64,000 nucleotides of DNA from Oribacterium sp. NK2B42 (GCF_000424445.1 NZ_AUJX01000015.1:1-64000); one strand, 5' to 3'. Positions 7,294 through 16,798 are shown, counted from the stretch's first letter. Numbers and translations: made by a program. The notes: generated by a model from the letters alone, not told the origin.

Positions 7294-9879
7294 TTAGTCT
7301 TTTGCTTTAGCCTCCGGAGTTGTATCGGTGGCTTTTGCTCTCGGTTTTCTGATAGCGGTTTTTCTGGCAGAAGTTTTTTCCCTGGCAGCAGGTTTCTTCA
7401 CTGCCGCCTTTTTAACAGGTTCTGCCGCTTTGCTCTGACCTCCGAATCTGAGAGCCTTTCCTTCCTTGTCCACGGTTATCTTTACAGTGGAGTTTTCAGG
7501 AATGTTTCCATCCAGGATCTCTTCCGCCAGCTTGTCCTCAAGTTCTGTCTGTATAGTCCTTCTCAAAGGTCTTGCACCGAATTTAGGGTTGAAGCCCTTT
7601 TCGATGAGCCATTCCTTGGACTTTGTATCAAGGCTGATCTTGATGTTCATCTGCGAGCTTGCACGGTTGATGACGTCTCTCATCATGATGGACAGGATAT
7701 CCTTCATGTTTTCCTTTGTGATCTGGTGGAAAACGATGACCTCGTCAATTCTGTTAAGGAATTCCGGCTTAAAGAGACGGTGAACCTCGTCCATTACACG
7801 GCTCTGCATAAACTGGTAATCCTTTTCCTGAGATCCGTCACCGGTATCGAATCCGAGACGCTTGGGACTCACTATCTGCTCGGCTCCTGCATTGGAAGTC
7901 ATGATAATGATGGTATTCTTGAAGGAAACCTTTCGTCCCTGAGCATCGGTTATATGACCGTCATCCAGTACCTGGAGAAGGATGTTAAGAACGTCCGGAT
8001 GAGCCTTCTCGATCTCATCGAAAAGGATGACAGAATACGGATTGCGTCTCACCTTTTCACTGAGCTGGCCGCCTTCGTCATAGCCCACATATCCCGGAGG
8101 TGAACCGATCATCTTTGAGACGCTGTACTTTTCCATGTATTCGGACATGTCAACCCTGATCAGGTTATTCTCGGAACCGAACATGGCTTCTGCCAATGCC
8201 TTTGAAAGCTCTGTCTTACCTACACCTGTAGGTCCCAGGAACATGAAGGAACCGATAGGACGCTTTGGATCCTTAAGACCTACGCGGCCCCTTTTGATCG
8301 CTTTTGCAACAGCGGAAACAGCCTCTGTCTGTCCCACAACCCTCTTGTGAAGAGTGTCCTCAAGACGCATAAGCTTCTCTGTTTCGCCCTCTGTAAGCTT
8401 CTGAACAGGAATCTTTGTCCACTCGGAGACAACATTGGCAATGTCGGTTTCCGTAACGTGAAGAACATTATCTTCCTTGGACTTCTGCCATTTTTCTATT
8501 TCTTTATCAAGCTTAAGCTTTTTCTGCTCCTGCTTTTTCTTTATCTCGGAAGCGCCTTCGAAATCCTCTTTCCGGATGCACTGTTCCTTGTCATTCTCCA
8601 GCTCGTCTATCTGCATACGGAGCTTTTTGATAGCCTGAGGTTCTCCGGAAGCGGTTATACGTATCTTTGAAGCGGCTTCGTCAACAAGGTCGATGGCCTT
8701 GTCTGGAAGATATCTGTCATTGATATAACGTTCGGACAAAGACACAGCGGCTTTTAATGCCTCATCATCTATGACCACGTGATGGTGTTCCTCGTACTTT
8801 GGAGCTATTCCCTTAAGGATATCATAGGTCTCATCCTCTGAAGGCTCATCCACCGTTACCGGCTGGAAACGACGTTCAAGAGCAGCATCCTTCTCGATAT
8901 GCTTACGGTATTCATCGAGCGTTGTTGCACCGATGATCTGGAGCTCTCCACGGGCCAGAGCCGGTTTAAGTATATTGGCGGCATCCAATGCTCCTTCTGC
9001 ACCGCCTGCGCCTATGATGGTATGTATCTCATCGATAAACAAAAGAACATTACCGTCATTTCTTGCTTCGGCAATAACACGCTTTATACGTTCTTCAAAT
9101 TCGCCTCTGTATTTGGAACCTGCCACCATGCCTGAAATATCTAGGGTGACAAGTCGTTTGTTCTGAATGGTTTCGGGAACATCTCCCGAATAGATCCTCT
9201 GGGCCAGCCCTTCAACAACTGCGGTTTTTCCGACTCCGGGTTCTCCTATAAGACAAGGATTGTTTTTGGTTCTCCTTGACAGTATCTGGATGACTCTCAT
9301 GATCTCAGAGCTTCTTCCGATAACCGGATCCAGCTTTCCGTTAGCTGCCATATCGGTAAGGTCTCTGGAATACTGGTCCAGGGTTGGAGTGTCGGAACGC
9401 TTGGGCTGCTGTGACTGACGTGGTGCCCGTTCATCGGTTGCCGGATCCTGATTGATGACAGCCATAAGCTGCTGATAGATACGCTGGGCATTGCCTCCCA
9501 GTGTGGCAATGATCCTGGAGGCAACACAGCCTGTATCCTTAAGGAGCGCAACAAGTATATGTTCTGTTCCGACAAGCCTTGAGCCTGCACGCATGGCCTC
9601 CTGCATGGAATTCTCCATTATCTTCTTGGCTGAAGGTGTATAACCTGCCCTGTCAGTAACGGCAACATTGCTGTCCGGTGATATGAATTTGGAGATCATT
9701 TCGCGGATTCTGTCTTCGTTGATGCCGTTTTGCTGGAGAACCTTGGAGGCCACAGAAGTGCCTTCACGTCTCAGTCCCAGGAGGATATGTTCTGTGCCTA
9801 TGTAATTGTGCCTGAGTTCCTCTGCCGCCTCTATGGCAAGCTGTAAGGAACGCTGAGCCTGAATAGTAAATTGATTCAT
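7294..9879 (-). CDS. clpC: ATP-dependent Clp protease ATPase subunit ClpC
   Basis: An 861-residue Hsp100 unfoldase that feeds substrates to ClpP (this window has clpP at 32978). Two N-terminal Clp repeats (about 1-145) lead to a first AAA domain (GEPGVGKTAVVEG), a UVR/middle region (EQCIRKEDFEGASEIKKKQEQ), then a second AAA domain (GPTGVGKTELSKALA) and the C-terminal ClpB-D2-small domain. The last 45 or so residues are a tail of K, A, P and R (KKAAVKKPAAREKTSARK) beyond the normal family end. The promoter 9904-9932 and the AAAGGTGG ribosome binding site support the start. No ctsR, mcsA or mcsB lies upstream and I saw no CtsR-type heptad repeat at the promoter. Confidence 0.96.
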   Translation of the reverse strand: MNQFTIQAQRSLQLAIEAAEELRHNYIGTEHILLGLRREGTSVASKVLQQNGINEDRIREMISKFISPDSNVAVTDRAGYTPSAKKIMENSMQEAMRAGSRLVGTEHILVALLKDTGCVASRIIATLGGNAQRIYQQLMAVINQDPATDERAPRQSQQPKRSDTPTLDQYSRDLTDMAANGKLDPVIGRSSEIMRVIQILSRRTKNNPCLIGEPGVGKTAVVEGLAQRIYSGDVPETIQNKRLVTLDISGMVAGSKYRGEFEERIKRVIAEARNDGNVLLFIDEIHTIIGAGGAEGALDAANILKPALARGELQIIGATTLDEYRKHIEKDAALERRFQPVTVDEPSEDETYDILKGIAPKYEEHHHVVIDDEALKAAVSLSERYINDRYLPDKAIDLVDEAASKIRITASGEPQAIKKLRMQIDELENDKEQCIRKEDFEGASEIKKKQEQKKLKLDKEIEKWQKSKEDNVLHVTETDIANVVSEWTKIPVQKLTEGETEKLMRLEDTLHKRVVGQTEAVSAVAKAIKRGRVGLKDPKRPIGSFMFLGPTGVGKTELSKALAEAMFGSENNLIRVDMSEYMEKYSVSKMIGSPPGYVGYDEGGQLSEKVRRNPYSVILFDEIEKAHPDVLNILLQVLDDGHITDAQGRKVSFKNTIIIMTSNAGAEQIVSPKRLGFDTGDGSQEKDYQFMQSRVMDEVHRLFKPEFLNRIDEVIVFHQITKENMKDILSIMMRDVINRASSQMNIKISLDTKSKEWLIEKGFNPKFGARPLRRTIQTELEDKLAEEILDGNIPENSTVKITVDKEGKALRFGGQSKAAEPVKKAAVKKPAAREKTSARKTAIRKPRAKATDTTPEAKAKD

Positions 9880-9903
9880 GTTTTACCACCTTTCATAAAG
9901 AAT

Positions 9904-9932
9904 ATTCTAGAACATTTGTAGGAGTTAATCAA
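9904..9932 (-). promoter_or_regulatory. Sigma-A promoter of clpC
   Basis: TTGATT (9932-9927), 17-base spacer, TAGAAT (9909-9904), 24 bases before the clpC ATG. No CIRCE or CtsR box was seen around it. Confidence 0.7.
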
Positions 9933-9965
9933 CTTGCTGTAGATTTTGTTGCGGGAAATTTTTGC

Positions 9966-10000
9966 AAAAAAAAAACAGACGCCATTTAGGTGACGTCTGC
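9966..10000 (-). terminator. Terminator of the cohesin-like gene
   Basis: CAGACG (9999-9994) pairs with CGTCTG (9981-9976) on the minus strand, followed by a run of ten T (9975-9966). It lies 14 bases past the stop at 10014. Confidence 0.9.
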
Positions 10001-10013
10001 TTCTTATTACTTT

Positions 10014-11648
10014 TTATAGATCCTCGATATCAAGTCCGCTGTCAGAGGAAGATGTTTCATTTGCTTCAGAAGCATCGGCTGAAGCAGTCTTTGGATTCTT
10101 CAGGTTGGATTTCTTCCATTCCTTATTGAAGTCAAAGGCTCTTGTTGCTCCCATATCCTCATTTGGGACAGAGCTTTTACTTTCTGCCGGTGTGTCATCT
10201 TCTTCATCAAGGTCTTCAAGATCAAGTCCGGAGTTTGCTGCAACCTGGGACGGACTCTCTGCCTTATTATAGTCTGCCTGTTCATCCTTTGTTATGATCC
10301 TTGTCATCTCAAGCTCCGGATCCAATGAATCTTCAGACGAAACGGAATCGGCAGAACGACTGAATCTGTTAAAGGCAATAGTCTCATCTGAAGGTACTGA
10401 GTCATCGGATGATGCAGTCCCGGAATCTTTCTGATCCTTCAGACTGCGAAGTGCACCATTCTGCGGCATGTGCCTTCTCTGTGTGAGCACAACGATCATA
10501 AAGATCAGAAGGATAATGACTATTCCGCCGAGTACACATGCAAGTATGAACATGCTGTTATACTGACCTACAAGCTTGTCATATCTCTCAACTACTTCCG
10601 GATACTTTTCAGCGCTTGTCTTAATGTCTTCAGCGACAGGATCCTCAAAATATCTCTGTAGTGTCTTCTCCTGAAGATCGTATCTGTAGAAGTTCAGCTC
10701 ACCGGCATCATTCATACCGTAAACGATGCAATACTGGTGGTCTGAGTCATGCTTCCATACCCAGCCCTTAACCTGATGACCGTCTATATCAATGGTACTC
10801 TCTGCAAAGCCCTCAGGTACCACAACATCTGAACCCGGGTTCATGATGGTAATGGTCTTTTCCTTGGAGCTGAGTTTTACACCTTCATTTACGGTTTCTG
10901 TAGGAACACCGGCCTGTGAGGCATCGCCTGCGGTTGGACCGCCTTCCTGTTTGGTTACCTTAATGTTGTATGTTGCCTGGGTGGTTCCGTCCGCAGCAGT
11001 TACTGTGATGGCAACATTGTTCTCACCCATATTAAGCTGTTCGTTTCCGGTAACGGCTACTGTTGCGCCGGAATCGGCAGTGACAGCATTGATGGCAAGG
11101 GTATCTACACTTGTACCGACAATTACGGAATATTCGGTTACGTTATTTGCAAACTCAGGTGTCAGGGTTCCCGGGGATACCACAAGGGAACCGAGTATGG
11201 CATTGTTGGAAGCAGCGGCCGCAGATGAAATGGTAACATTTGAGGAACCCTGATGGGTTATCTCGGCTATGGACTCATCTGTGTCATAAACTTCAAAGTT
11301 TGAAATGCTTATCTTCGCATTTCCTGATGCCAGAGTATTGAATTTAAGGTTGTACTCAAGGGTTCCGGTTTCAGCACCATTGGTGGCACCATTGACGCGA
11401 ATGGTTCCTGCTCCGCCCTCTGCGTCTGTTCCGCTGATGAATTCAAGAAGACTTGAATCGTAGCCAAGGGTGATGTCAGAACGTGACAATGCTCCGTCAG
11501 AGCTTGAAACCTTCATGGTGACATTGACTTCGGAACCTACTGTGACGGTGGGGTCTGAAAATGATATGGATGCTGTGGCAGCCAATGCCTGCATTGACAA
11601 AAATACTGATATGGCAGCTGTTGTCAGAAAATATTTAAAATGTCTCAT
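10014..11648 (-). CDS. Membrane-anchored cohesin-like surface protein with acidic cytosolic tail
   Basis: The protein has 544 residues. A signal peptide (1-24, cut after ALA) leads to a cohesin-type beta domain (25-141; ISFSDPTVTVGSEVNVTMKV, YDSSLLEF). A cadherin-like beta-sandwich (PF12733 type) follows at about 150-234 (LGSLVVSPGTLTPEFANNVT). An uncharacterised outside region (235-364) precedes one membrane helix (366-389). The tail of about 150 residues is acidic and Ser-rich, with SGLDLEDL (473-480) repeated as SGLDIEDL at the very C-terminus, and Thr motifs DETIAF, EMTRII and GATRAF. The upstream gene (39 bases away) shares the PF12733 domain, so the two probably act together at the cell wall. 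Cohesin domains bind dockerins in cellulosomes, but no dockerin was seen here and the partner is unknown. Confidence 0.75.
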   Translation of the reverse strand: MRHFKYFLTTAAISVFLSMQALAATASISFSDPTVTVGSEVNVTMKVSSSDGALSRSDITLGYDSSLLEFISGTDAEGGAGTIRVNGATNGAETGTLEYNLKFNTLASGNAKISISNFEVYDTDESIAEITHQGSSNVTISSAAAASNNAILGSLVVSPGTLTPEFANNVTEYSVIVGTSVDTLAINAVTADSGATVAVTGNEQLNMGENNVAITVTAADGTTQATYNIKVTKQEGGPTAGDASQAGVPTETVNEGVKLSSKEKTITIMNPGSDVVVPEGFAESTIDIDGHQVKGWVWKHDSDHQYCIVYGMNDAGELNFYRYDLQEKTLQRYFEDPVAEDIKTSAEKYPEVVERYDKLVGQYNSMFILACVLGGIVIILLIFMIVVLTQRRHMPQNGALRSLKDQKDSGTASSDDSVPSDETIAFNRFSRSADSVSSEDSLDPELEMTRIITKDEQADYNKAESPSQVAANSGLDLEDLDEEDDTPAESKSSVPNEDMGATRAFDFNKEWKKSNLKNPKTASADASEANETSSSDSGLDIEDL

Positions 11649-11687
11649 GAATACCTCTTTGTTATTTTCATACTTAATTTTATCATT

Positions 11688-13913
11688 TTACATCGGACCG
11701 ACGCCAACTTCAACCATATTAGTGGATGAGCTGTTGACTGCAGTTTCTGAGACTACAGCCTGAACTGAAGTATTTCCATATACAGAGGAAACATCAACAG
11801 TTATGGGACCGGTTGTGCTGCCAAGTGTAGGATCGGCATTTCCCGCTACCTGAACGTTTGAATATGGATCCTGCGGCATATATGTCTGATATGCACCCAT
11901 CTGACCGCCTGCGGACTTGTTAATGGTTATCTGGTAGTTACGCTGGTCTCCGTTTTCTGCTGTTACCAGAACATTAACCATGGTGGAGGCCTGATCCAGT
12001 ATTATCTGCCCGGTTCCGGAGATTGTTGCGCCTGAATGAATTGCTGCGGCGGAAACATTAACCGCTGTGACTGAAGGATCAACAATAAGTGTATATGAAG
12101 CAGTATCCATATTGAATCCGGGAGTCAGAGTGAAACCGTCCACTGAAAGGGAAGCCAGTTTGTTGTTTGGATTTCCGTCCTTTGTGGGCATAGGGCATGC
12201 GGTTTCAGGCATATTGGTATATACCGGAATGTAAAATGTTATCGCATCCTGACGCATTGTTTCATTATAAGCCTTGCTGAGATTCTTTCCTTCTTCCGCT
12301 GCGCCTTGCGTGTTTGTCATGTACTGGTGTTTGTAAATGTTGGAGCCCTGAACATTGAATCTCTTAAGGTACAGTGTGTTCTGTCCTGCGTTCAGATAGT
12401 TGCCTGCATAGAACATGGCACCGCCGATTATCGCTCTTTCGGGAGTATTCCAGGGGCGATTATAGCTTCCGGACTGGGATGCGTACCAGAGCCCTCTCTC
12501 TACTGCGGTCATGCCGCCAGTTGCATAGGCACCGACGTTGAAATAGTTATAGTAGCCGCTCGCTCCGGAGATGGATCCGCTGGTTCCCTTACTGCCCTGC
12601 TCCTGTATGATCATGGATGCAAGAACATAAGGACTTATATGAGCCTGCTCGGCAGCTTCCATAATGATATCTGAGTATGTTACCGTAACCTGACCTGTGT
12701 AAGCACCAGTAATGTTTCCGGTTCCTGCAGGATTGGCAGCTACTTCAGCTGTAACGGCACCGCCGGGTGCTGCATAGACTGAGATTCCATCTGTGACGGT
12801 GGTGCTGTCGGAAGCGCTGTCCGCTGATGATGTAACAGCCCCTCCGTCTGTAATGTTTATGACAGTTCCGTCCGAGGACTCTGAGGAATTTGAAGCTGCC
12901 GTTGATTCGGAAACTGCTGATCCGGTGTCTGCCGCTTTTGTTTCGGTCGTATTTCCCGGTGCTTCGTATCCGATCAATACTTCGTCTGCGCTGAGTCCCG
13001 AATTAACAAGATCAAGAACGGAACCCACTTCTTTCGTAACCGGAGATGCTCCATCTGAAGCTCCGGAAACGGGATTTGCGGTCCCCGTCATACCGGTATA
13101 GCCCATTGACTGAAGAGCTTGCTGATAAAGAGGGCTTGATGAATCTATGGTGACACTTCCTTCCAGGAAGGTGCCCTTAACCATGGACTTTAATCTGTCC
13201 AGAGTCTGAACAGAAGGATCAAACTCATGGGCCGTGAACTGGAATATATAGGAATCATCAAAGAAGTTTCTCGGATCCATGTAATACTCGACAATTTCTT
13301 TTGATGCGGCTACCCAGGTGGCACCATCGAATCCGGGCCAGCTGGAGGTGGTCCAGTCAAATTTTCCGGGTTCTGTAGATTTCCACGAGGATTTTGAACC
13401 TTTATCGATAAGGCTTGAAGTTCCCTGAAGTTCTGCCTGTACGGCTGCAGACCAGTCAAGCCCGGTATTCATAGTTTTAAAAACCCAATTTGGGTACTGT
13501 GTATGTAGCTGTCGAAGCCCCGGTTTGTAGGATTCGGGGAAACCCTGCTGTGACAGAGCAGCTTCGAAATTTCCGTCATTGGTATAGGATACCTGTGCCT
13601 GAACAAAATCTGAACGAACATATCCTGTGCCACCTGAAAAGGAAATTTGACACCAGGTATTCCCGTCACTTCCGGTAGTTTGTCCGATAACGGAAACCTG
13701 AGTGTTGTTCCCGAGGGAGGTAACTACTGCTCCATCTGTTCCGGCAGAGGAACGAACATTGACGTTGGTGCCTCTTATTACTGCCAGCTGTTCTGCATGA
13801 GATATCATGGAACCGTCTTTTATCAGTGCTTCAGGCACGGATACAAACAGTCCCAATATGGATAAAAGCGCAGTGGCTTTTCTTAATGTCTTTTTCACTT
13901 TGATTTTTTTCAT
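11688..13913 (-). CDS. Secreted cell-wall glucosaminidase with SH3b and cadherin-like domains
   Basis: A 741-residue exported protein. I start at the ATG at 13913 (MKKIKVKKTLRKATALL) because GGGGAG lies nine bases before it; an ATG 12 codons earlier has no ribosome binding site. A signal segment (about 1-40) precedes an SH3b domain (about 43-105; RGTNVNVRSSAGTDGAVV). The glucosaminidase-type region (beta-N-acetylglucosaminidase/LytG-like) is split by a long Ser/Thr/Ala linker (about 290-395), with EQGSKGTSGSISG and GYYNYFNVGAYATGG as its recognisable core. A PF12733-type beta-sandwich (LASLSVDGFTLTPGFNMDT) is near 590-670. It should cut peptidoglycan glycan strands. It probably shares a transcript with the cohesin-like gene. 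Confidence 0.85.
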   Translation of the reverse strand: MKKIKVKKTLRKATALLSILGLFVSVPEALIKDGSMISHAEQLAVIRGTNVNVRSSAGTDGAVVTSLGNNTQVSVIGQTTGSDGNTWCQISFSGGTGYVRSDFVQAQVSYTNDGNFEAALSQQGFPESYKPGLRQLHTQYPNWVFKTMNTGLDWSAAVQAELQGTSSLIDKGSKSSWKSTEPGKFDWTTSSWPGFDGATWVAASKEIVEYYMDPRNFFDDSYIFQFTAHEFDPSVQTLDRLKSMVKGTFLEGSVTIDSSSPLYQQALQSMGYTGMTGTANPVSGASDGASPVTKEVGSVLDLVNSGLSADEVLIGYEAPGNTTETKAADTGSAVSESTAASNSSESSDGTVINITDGGAVTSSADSASDSTTVTDGISVYAAPGGAVTAEVAANPAGTGNITGAYTGQVTVTYSDIIMEAAEQAHISPYVLASMIIQEQGSKGTSGSISGASGYYNYFNVGAYATGGMTAVERGLWYASQSGSYNRPWNTPERAIIGGAMFYAGNYLNAGQNTLYLKRFNVQGSNIYKHQYMTNTQGAAEEGKNLSKAYNETMRQDAITFYIPVYTNMPETACPMPTKDGNPNNKLASLSVDGFTLTPGFNMDTASYTLIVDPSVTAVNVSAAAIHSGATISGTGQIILDQASTMVNVLVTAENGDQRNYQITINKSAGGQMGAYQTYMPQDPYSNVQVAGNADPTLGSTTGPITVDVSSVYGNTSVQAVVSETAVNSSSTNMVEVGVGPM

Positions 13914-14110
13914 TAAATCTGACTCCCCAATTTGCAAAAATTGACTCATTTAAATCATAAAAGTTAGCTCCTGGAATCGCAACGGAAATCCAAATTATTC
14001 AGATAACCGACAAGGTTTTGTAATGAATGGGAGCAGGTTCTTATAACTCATGTGATATTGTATTTGGGAATAAGGTTAATGAGCGGAAACTTACCTGAAA
14101 TCGGGAACAT

Positions 14111-14152
14111 AAAAAAGCTTAAAGGCGGTGCCGGAAATCCGACACCGCCTTT
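14111..14152 (-). terminator. Terminator of the decarboxylase cluster
   Basis: AAAGGCGGTG and CACCGCCTTT (14121-14130 and 14143-14152) form the stem with an inner CGGA/TCCG pair. On the minus strand TTTAAGCTTTTTT follows. It lies 22 bases past the 14175 stop. Confidence 0.85.
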
Positions 14153-14174
14153 AAAAAGGATAAATCAGTCTCTA

Positions 14175-15578
14175 TTAAACTGGATACGCCTTATTGGCTT
14201 TGTCAGCTGCTGTTGCAGCCACACCTGTACGCTGAGCATTTCTATACTCGAAGAAATCCTTGGCAACAGCCGGGAACAGTGCGTATGAAAGAACATCTTC
14301 CTTGGTAGGATTCTCAACATACTGCTTTGTTTCTTCGGTATACTTCTCCATCTGAGGTTCGATATGATCTGCAGGACGGTCTGTCATCTGAGCTTCGCCC
14401 TTAAGTATCTTGGCAACAACCTCAGGATCCATAGGCTTAACTGTACGTCCGAACTCTCCGGCTACAAGCTTATGTGACTCCTTGGGAACCATCTTATATC
14501 TCTCGCCCATGAGAACGTTCATAACAGCCTGGGTTCCAACGATCTGTGAAGAAGGTGTAACGAGAGGCGGCTCACCAAAGTCCTTACGAACTCTTGGAAC
14601 TTCCTCAAGAACCTCTGTAAGCTTATCGTCCTTGCCTGCCTGGTGAAGCTGTGAAATAAGGTTACTGAGCATACCGCCCGGAACCTGATATCTAAGGGTG
14701 TTAACATTAACACCGAGAACCTTTGTTGAAAGAAGACCTGACTTCAGGCACTCCTCACGATATGGCTCGAAGTAGTTGGATACATCGATGAGCTTGTTAA
14801 CATCAAGACCTGTATCATACTCTGTTCCTTCAAATGCCTTAACCATAACGTCTGTTGAAGGCTGTGATGTACCGAGAGCAAAAGGTGTAGATGCTGTATC
14901 GATGATGTCAGCACCTGCCTCAACACACTTAAGGTAAGTCATTGATGCCATACCTGATGTGTAGTGTGTGTGGATCTCGATAGGAAGCTTGGTTCCTCTC
15001 TTAAGAGCCTTAACAAGGTCATAACCTGCCTGAGGAAGAAGGAGTCCTGCCATATCCTTGATGCAAAGGGAATCTGCGCCGAGACTCTCAACGTCGTTGG
15101 CAAGCTTCTCCCAGTAATCAAGAGTATATGCATCACCGAGAGTATAGCAAAGAGCGATCTGGGCATGTCCGCCCTCTCTCTTCGTTGCCTTAACAGCTGT
15201 CTCAAGGTTACGGATATCGTTGAGACAGTCGAAGATACGGATAACATCGATACCGTTTGCGATGGATCTCTCTACGAAGTTATCAACAACATCATCGGCA
15301 TAGTGATTGTAGCCAAGGATATTCTGACCTCTGAAAAGCATCTGAAGCTTTGTGTTCTTCATATGGCTCTTGATCATTCTGAGTCTCTCCCAGGGATCTT
15401 CCTTGAGGAAACGGAGACATGAGTCAAATGTAGCACCGCCCCAGCACTCTACAGCGTTATAACCAACCTGATCCATCTTATCAAGGATCGGTTCCATTTC
15501 TGAACTCGGCATACGAGTTGCGATTAATGACTGATGCGCATCACGCAGTACAGTCTCTGTGATTTTTACTTTAGCCAT
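14175..15578 (-). CDS. Pyruvate/oxaloacetate carboxyltransferase subunit (OadA-type, no biotinyl domain)
   Basis: A 467-residue protein of the HMG-CoA-lyase-like TIM barrel plus PYC_OADA domain. Seen: ETVLRDAHQSLIATRM near the start (metal-site Asp and the DAHQSL motif), VECWGGATFDSCLRFL, RIFDCLND, and HTHYTSGMA with the metal-binding His pair. It moves CO2 between biotin and oxaloacetate/pyruvate. OadA proteins that carry their own biotin are about 590 aa; this one ends near 467, so it must use the separate carriers encoded upstream. It is equivalent to the 5S subunit of propionibacterial transcarboxylase. It is last in a five-gene cluster, 14 bases after oadB, and its end is followed by a strong terminator. 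Confidence 0.92.
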   Translation of the reverse strand: MAKVKITETVLRDAHQSLIATRMPSSEMEPILDKMDQVGYNAVECWGGATFDSCLRFLKEDPWERLRMIKSHMKNTKLQMLFRGQNILGYNHYADDVVDNFVERSIANGIDVIRIFDCLNDIRNLETAVKATKREGGHAQIALCYTLGDAYTLDYWEKLANDVESLGADSLCIKDMAGLLLPQAGYDLVKALKRGTKLPIEIHTHYTSGMASMTYLKCVEAGADIIDTASTPFALGTSQPSTDVMVKAFEGTEYDTGLDVNKLIDVSNYFEPYREECLKSGLLSTKVLGVNVNTLRYQVPGGMLSNLISQLHQAGKDDKLTEVLEEVPRVRKDFGEPPLVTPSSQIVGTQAVMNVLMGERYKMVPKESHKLVAGEFGRTVKPMDPEVVAKILKGEAQMTDRPADHIEPQMEKYTEETKQYVENPTKEDVLSYALFPAVAKDFFEYRNAQRTGVAATAADKANKAYPV

Positions 15579-15592
15579 TTTATCTCCTCTAT

Positions 15593-16741
15593 TTACTTAA
15601 CACCGTAAACGGCCATAAATGTACCGGCTGCAACGGCAGTACCGATAACTCCGGCTACGTTAGGACCCATAGCCTGCATGAGCAGGAAGTTTGTAGGATC
15701 AGTTTCGGAGGCAACCTTCTGTGAAACTCTGGCAGCCATAGGAACGGCTGAAACACCGGCAGAACCGATCAGAGGGTTGATCTTCTTTCCGGAAAGAACA
15801 TACATAAGCTTTCCGATAATAACGCCTGCGGCTGTACCAAATGCGAATGCGATAAGACCGAGAGCTACGATCTTTAAGGTATCAACATTAAGGAAAGCCT
15901 CGGCTGATGTTGCACCACCTACAGAAGTTCCGAGCATGATGACAACGATGTACATCATAGCATTTGAAGCTGTCTCTGTAAGCTGTTTAACAACACCGCA
16001 CTCTTTGAAAAGGTTACCGAGCATAAGCATACCAACAAGGGGTGCTGTAGTAGGAAGAAGGAGACAAACTACTACTGTAACAACGATCGGGAAAAGTATT
16101 CTCTCGAGCTTTGATACAGGACGGAGTGTAGGCATCTTTACCTTTCTCTCCTCTTCTGTTGTAAGGGCCTTCATGATAGGAGGCTGGATGATGGGAACCA
16201 GTGACATGTAGGAGTAAGCTGCTACTGCAATAGGTCCCAAAAGTGATGTCTGTCCGAGCTTATTGCAAAGGAAAATGGATGTAGGTCCGTCGGCTCCACC
16301 GATGATGGAGATGGCTGCGGCAGCAGCACCATTGAATCCCATGAAAATAGCCATGAAATAAGCTGAGTAAATACCAAACTGAGCGGCAGCACCGAGAAGG
16401 AAGGTTATCGGGTTTGCTATCAGTGGTGAGAAGTCTGTCTGGGCACCTACACCCATGAAGATAAGTGAAGGAAGGATTGCCCACTCATCAAGATGGAAGA
16501 AGTACCAAAGAAGTCCACCTGTTCCGTTAATGGAATTTTCCGGAGCCATCATGATGTCCGGATAAATATTAACAAGCAGCATACCGAAAGCGATAGGAAC
16601 CAGAAGAAGCGGTTCAAATCCTTTGGCAATGGCAAGATACAGGAAAACGAAAGCGACGAAGATCATCAGGATGTTTCCCCAAGTCATGCTTACGAAAGCT
16701 GTCTGCTGGAGCAGGTTTGAAAATGTTTGTAATACGTTCAT
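15593..16741 (-). CDS. oadB: Sodium-pumping decarboxylase beta subunit
   Basis: A 382-residue polytopic membrane protein of the OadB/MmdB/GcdB family. It decarboxylates carboxybiotin and couples that to sodium export. The family signatures are visible: a hydrophobic N-terminal half, GFNGAAAAAISIIGGADGPTS with the conserved ion-path GGADGPTS, and a second hydrophobic half ending MGPNVAGVIGTAVAAGTF. The length is normal (about 375-430). It sits between the free biotinyl carrier and the carboxyltransferase, the expected place for the membrane subunit. Confidence 0.95.
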   Translation of the reverse strand: MNVLQTFSNLLQQTAFVSMTWGNILMIFVAFVFLYLAIAKGFEPLLLVPIAFGMLLVNIYPDIMMAPENSINGTGGLLWYFFHLDEWAILPSLIFMGVGAQTDFSPLIANPITFLLGAAAQFGIYSAYFMAIFMGFNGAAAAAISIIGGADGPTSIFLCNKLGQTSLLGPIAVAAYSYMSLVPIIQPPIMKALTTEEERKVKMPTLRPVSKLERILFPIVVTVVVCLLLPTTAPLVGMLMLGNLFKECGVVKQLTETASNAMMYIVVIMLGTSVGGATSAEAFLNVDTLKIVALGLIAFAFGTAAGVIIGKLMYVLSGKKINPLIGSAGVSAVPMAARVSQKVASETDPTNFLLMQAMGPNVAGVIGTAVAAGTFMAVYGVK

Positions 16742-16798
16742 ATTTTATTTATCCTCCAGTACAGCGAATCAAATCAAAAAAAGCAAATCAACCGTAAA

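Noticed and set aside
9880-9965. CtsR or CIRCE operator at clpC
   Set aside because: No heptad direct repeat or long inverted repeat is present near the promoter.
10792-11253. 153-codon plus-strand frame inside the cohesin-like gene
   Set aside because: It is antisense, with Val/Pro/Ser/Thr repeats that mirror the coding strand, and no start signal.
11649-11687. Promoter between the glucosaminidase and cohesin-like genes
   Set aside because: The 39-base gap has no spaced -35/-10 pair; co-transcription is more likely.
13914-14110. Possible c-di-AMP (ydaO-type) riboswitch before the glucosaminidase gene
   Set aside because: Such genes are often so controlled, but I could not match the conserved elements in this leader.
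14964-15422. 152-codon plus-strand frame inside the OadA-type gene
   Set aside because: It is antisense to a well-conserved enzyme, has no family signature and no ribosome binding site.
15678-16211. 177-codon plus-strand frame inside oadB
   Set aside because: It is the antisense of a membrane protein with strong codon bias; such long shadows are expected.
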